Positions 12,989 through 13,210 of a stretch of 13,210 nucleotides of DNA are shown here, piece after piece (within the stretch, counting starts at the first letter, position 1; each line of letters starts with the position of its first letter). The translations under genes and the position numbers were made by a program. The notes below the pieces were generated by a model. The model was not told the DNA's origin and searched no databases. It was given only the letters and a program-made list of their open reading frames with translations. Location of the stretch: NCBI RefSeq assembly GCF_905207935.1, contig NZ_CAJLNI010000050.1, forward strand, positions 1-13,210, given 5' to 3'. The stretch comes from an uncultured Haemophilus sp. (GTDB lineage: Bacteria > Pseudomonadota > Gammaproteobacteria > Enterobacterales > Pasteurellaceae).

Positions 12989-13210
12989 GGCATTTTCGTC
13001 TAAATAAGTGCGGTCAATTTCTTGGTAATCTTCACCAAAATGGGCAATCCACCATTCCAACATGGCGCTTTCAATTACGGTCGCGGAAATTTCATATTCA
13101 GTGCCATAATCTTTTACCGTTTGATCGGTTGATAATGGTGTTTCTGTTAAAAAGCCGCCCGTTTGTTTATCAATGCGGAACGTTAAACGAATCTTTCTAC
13201 CAGAGCTAAA
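12986..13210 (-). CDS. C-terminal end of a WYL-type transcriptional regulator
   Basis: The last 74 codons run in from the right edge and end at the TAA at 12986-12988. The pattern RLTFRIDKQTGGFLTETPLS, then DYGTEYEISATVIES, then LEWWIAHFGEDYQEID matches the C-terminal WCX region that follows WYL domains in regulators with an N-terminal winged helix. WYL proteins bind nucleic-acid or nucleotide ligands and often control phage defence, CRISPR and DNA-repair operons. The N-terminal DNA-binding part is outside the window. It is on the same strand as, and upstream of, the nucleotidase-sirtuin pair. Confidence 0.7.
   Translation of the reverse strand, partial: FSSGRKIRLTFRIDKQTGGFLTETPLSTDQTVKDYGTEYEISATVIESAMLEWWIAHFGEDYQEIDRTYLDENA
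13006..13014 (+). repeat. DNA uptake signal sequence, Haemophilus type
   Basis: Perfect AAGTGCGGT core followed by TCAATTT, the usual extended form, inside the WYL-type gene. Confidence 0.85.

Noticed and set aside
12955..13209. Plus-strand open frame of 84 codons at the right edge
   Set aside because: The opposite strand encodes a recognisable WYL-type C-terminus; the plus-strand product has no motif and no ribosome binding site.
1..13210. Insertion sequence, integrase or tRNA-linked integration
   Set aside because: No transposase or recombinase frame, no terminal inverted repeats with target duplication, and no tRNA gene could be recognised in the window.

Overview
The window looks like chromosomal DNA of a Pasteurellaceae bacterium, most likely Haemophilus. 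It is AT-rich. It carries perfect copies of the Haemophilus-type DNA uptake signal (AAGTGCGGT core), one of them inside an inverted-repeat terminator, and its genes have ordinary gamma-proteobacterial ribosome binding sites. Three perfect copies of the other Pasteurellaceae uptake dialect (ACAAGCGGT) are also present. All assignments come from motif reading alone; no database search was possible.

Layout. (1) 1-971, minus strand: the N-terminal part of a CstA-type carbon-starvation transporter. It is divided from a small zinc-ribbon membrane protein (1174-1407, plus) by a divergent promoter region with a good CRP site. (2) 1451-3502, minus: a tandem AAA+ ATPase gene broken by one in-frame TAG immediately before the second Walker B motif. 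(3) 3581-8732, minus: five tightly packed genes, read as FtsK-gamma-like winged helix, SIR2, PP2C phosphatase, short DUF262 protein, long DUF262 protein with a GmrD-like HNH end. They start behind a TATAAT box and end in an intrinsic terminator. (4) 8964-9956, plus: a RhuM-Fic/Doc protein. (5) 10023-11248, minus: a two-gene cassette (OGFr-like protein and a protein that may have a uracil-DNA-glycosylase-like fold), flanked by two 26-bp palindromes that match at 25 of 26 positions. (6) 11323-12927, minus: a 5'-deoxyribonucleotidase-like HAD protein with an extra C-terminal part, followed after 3 nt by a CobB-like sirtuin that has lost its zinc cysteines. (7) 12986-13210, minus: the C-terminal end of a WYL-type regulator.

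How the genes may work together. Regions 3 to 5 look like an accessory island. The five-gene operon combines a DNA-sequence reader, an NAD-dependent enzyme, a phosphatase and two DUF262 proteins, one with a predicted nuclease. The close packing (ATGA, TAATG and 8-nt overlaps) suggests these products act together. A nucleic-acid-sensing antiviral or DNA-modification-sensing system is my preferred hypothesis, and it is inference. A hairpin plus -10-like element recurs upstream of three minus-strand transcription units (near 3565, 8832 and 12970), which could mean shared control, although two copies also overlap the stop codon of the preceding gene and may simply act as terminators. The DUF262 pair and the OGFr cassette look more AT-rich than cstA and the AAA gene, as expected for transferred DNA.
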